Assembly: GCF_015207245.1 (NCBI RefSeq)
Contig: NZ_JADEXF010000172.1
Location: 1-6,857 of the forward strand
DNA length: 6,857 nt
Direction: 5' to 3'
Source of the DNA: Nostoc cf. edaphicum LEGE 07299
GTDB taxonomy: Bacteria > Cyanobacteriota > Cyanobacteriia > Cyanobacteriales > Nostocaceae
Position 1 is the stretch's first letter, and the number at the start of each line of letters is the position of its first letter. Made by a program: the position numbers and the translations under genes. The notes beneath the pieces are model-generated. The model did no database searches, had not been told where the DNA came from, and worked only from the letters and a program-made list of their open reading frames with translations. Below, one piece after another: positions 6,196-6,857 of the stretch.

Positions 6196-6857
6196 ATGAA
6201 CAAAAATACTGGGCAAGGTAGTGTTTTTTCTCTGTTTAAAGGTGTGCCTCTAAGTGGCATCTTGGTAGCGTTGTTTGTGCTGCAAATCTTGCTAGCTGTG
6301 GGATTGACTGCATACTTGTCAATCGGAAACGGGCAAAAGGCAGTCAATGAGGTAGTTAACGAATTACGTCATGAAGTTGCCAATCGAGTCGAACAGAATT
6401 TACAAACTTACTTAACAACTGGGCGTCAGGTACTAGGCAGTAATCAAAATGCGATCGATATGGGGTTGCTGAAGATAGAAAATCTGGCAACCTGGGAGTC
6501 ATATTTAATAGAACAGTTAAAGATTTTTCCAGACGCGTTGGCAATAACTGCAAGCAATGACCAAGAATATTTAGCGGTAGAGAAGTTCAACGATCGCCAA
6601 TTTTTACTCAGAAAAGCCGATAAGTCAACTGGGTACGACCTCTACACCTACACAATTGACTCTCAAGGTCAACGTACTCAATTACCAGAGGTAATCAAAA
6701 ACTATGATGCGCGATCGCGTCCTGATTATCAAACAGCAGTTACCGCCAAAAAATTCAGCTTTAGTCAGATTTTTACACCCCGCACTGAACCAACACTCTT
6801 AATTAGTGCTTCTCAACCCATTTATAACTCCCAAGGCGAACTACTCGGAGTCAACAG
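6196..6857 (+). CDS. N-terminal part of a membrane sensor protein with a dCache-type domain
   Basis: The frame is open from ATG 6196 to the window edge, giving 220 residues; the 3' end is missing. The product starts with a short cytoplasmic tail, then one membrane helix (about 20-43, within VPLSGILVALFVLQILLAVG), followed by SIGNGQKAVNEVVNELRHEV. This beginning is characteristic of cyanobacterial multi-domain sensors, both histidine kinases and adenylate/guanylate cyclases. The rest is extracytoplasmic and resembles the double-Cache (dCache_1) fold: a long first helix (about 48-80), then SRPDYQTAV (173-181) in place of the usual RPWYQ-type motif, FSQIFT (189-194) and SASQPIYNSQGELLGV (204-219), where a second membrane helix normally follows later. 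The Asp in RPDY replaces an aromatic residue that is common in the family and could affect ligand choice. The output domain is not visible, so kinase, cyclase or chemoreceptor cannot be decided. A good ribosome site precedes the start. It is transcribed divergently from GH65. Confidence 0.85.
   Translation, partial: MNKNTGQGSVFSLFKGVPLSGILVALFVLQILLAVGLTAYLSIGNGQKAVNEVVNELRHEVANRVEQNLQTYLTTGRQVLGSNQNAIDMGLLKIENLATWESYLIEQLKIFPDALAITASNDQEYLAVEKFNDRQFLLRKADKSTGYDLYTYTIDSQGQRTQLPEVIKNYDARSRPDYQTAVTAKKFSFSQIFTPRTEPTLLISASQPIYNSQGELLGVN

Noticed and set aside
6356..6553. Minus-strand 65-codon frame opposite the sensor gene
   Set aside because: It is antisense to a well-supported coding frame with membrane helix and dCache features and has no features of its own.

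Overview
The window reads as a chromosomal segment of a cyanobacterium, probably a filamentous Nostocales-type strain. The main reason is the HIP1 octamer GCGATCGC, seen at least six times (1309, 2565, 3042, 4671, 5289, 6711), with several near-matches such as CGATCGCC. The protein families and the fairly A/T-rich coding style also fit. The assignment is an inference; no rRNA or other phylogenetic marker is present.

Layout from left to right. (1) 1-202, minus strand: the N-terminal remnant of a cation/proton antiporter gene, broken by a one-base frameshift and an in-frame stop. (2) 252-279: a hairpin that probably terminates the next gene. (3) 322-1551, minus: a complete zinc-dependent, formaldehyde-dehydrogenase-like alcohol dehydrogenase with a clear ribosome binding site and a perfect 11-bp inverted repeat in its upstream region. 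(4) 1817-3373, minus: a complete TrkH-family potassium channel subunit. (5) 3306-5579, minus: a complete glycoside hydrolase family 65 protein (disaccharide phosphorylase type) whose 3' end overlaps the start of trkH by 68 bp. (6) 5580-6195: a 616-bp intergenic region holding a leader hairpin, a 60-codon headless gene remnant, a 147-bp MITE-like element built of nested palindromes, and a short direct repeat. (7) 6196 to the right edge, plus: the N-terminal 220 residues of a membrane sensor protein with a dCache-type extracytoplasmic domain. Its output domain lies outside the window.

The GH65 and trkH genes overlap and are almost certainly co-transcribed. A disaccharide phosphorylase (trehalose, maltose or kojibiose are possible substrates) and a K+ uptake subunit would make sense together in osmotic adjustment, but that link is inferred from the arrangement. 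The alcohol dehydrogenase lies downstream on the same strand but has its own 265-bp upstream region, so it is probably a separate unit. The sensor gene diverges from this block.

Most of the window is ordinary chromosome. The parts that earn a second look are the intergenic region 5580-6195, where a repeat element abuts a decayed gene, the long GH65/trkH overlap, and the broken antiporter at the left edge. I found no CRISPR array, tRNA, rRNA, complete insertion sequence or phage gene, and no convincing undescribed multi-gene system.
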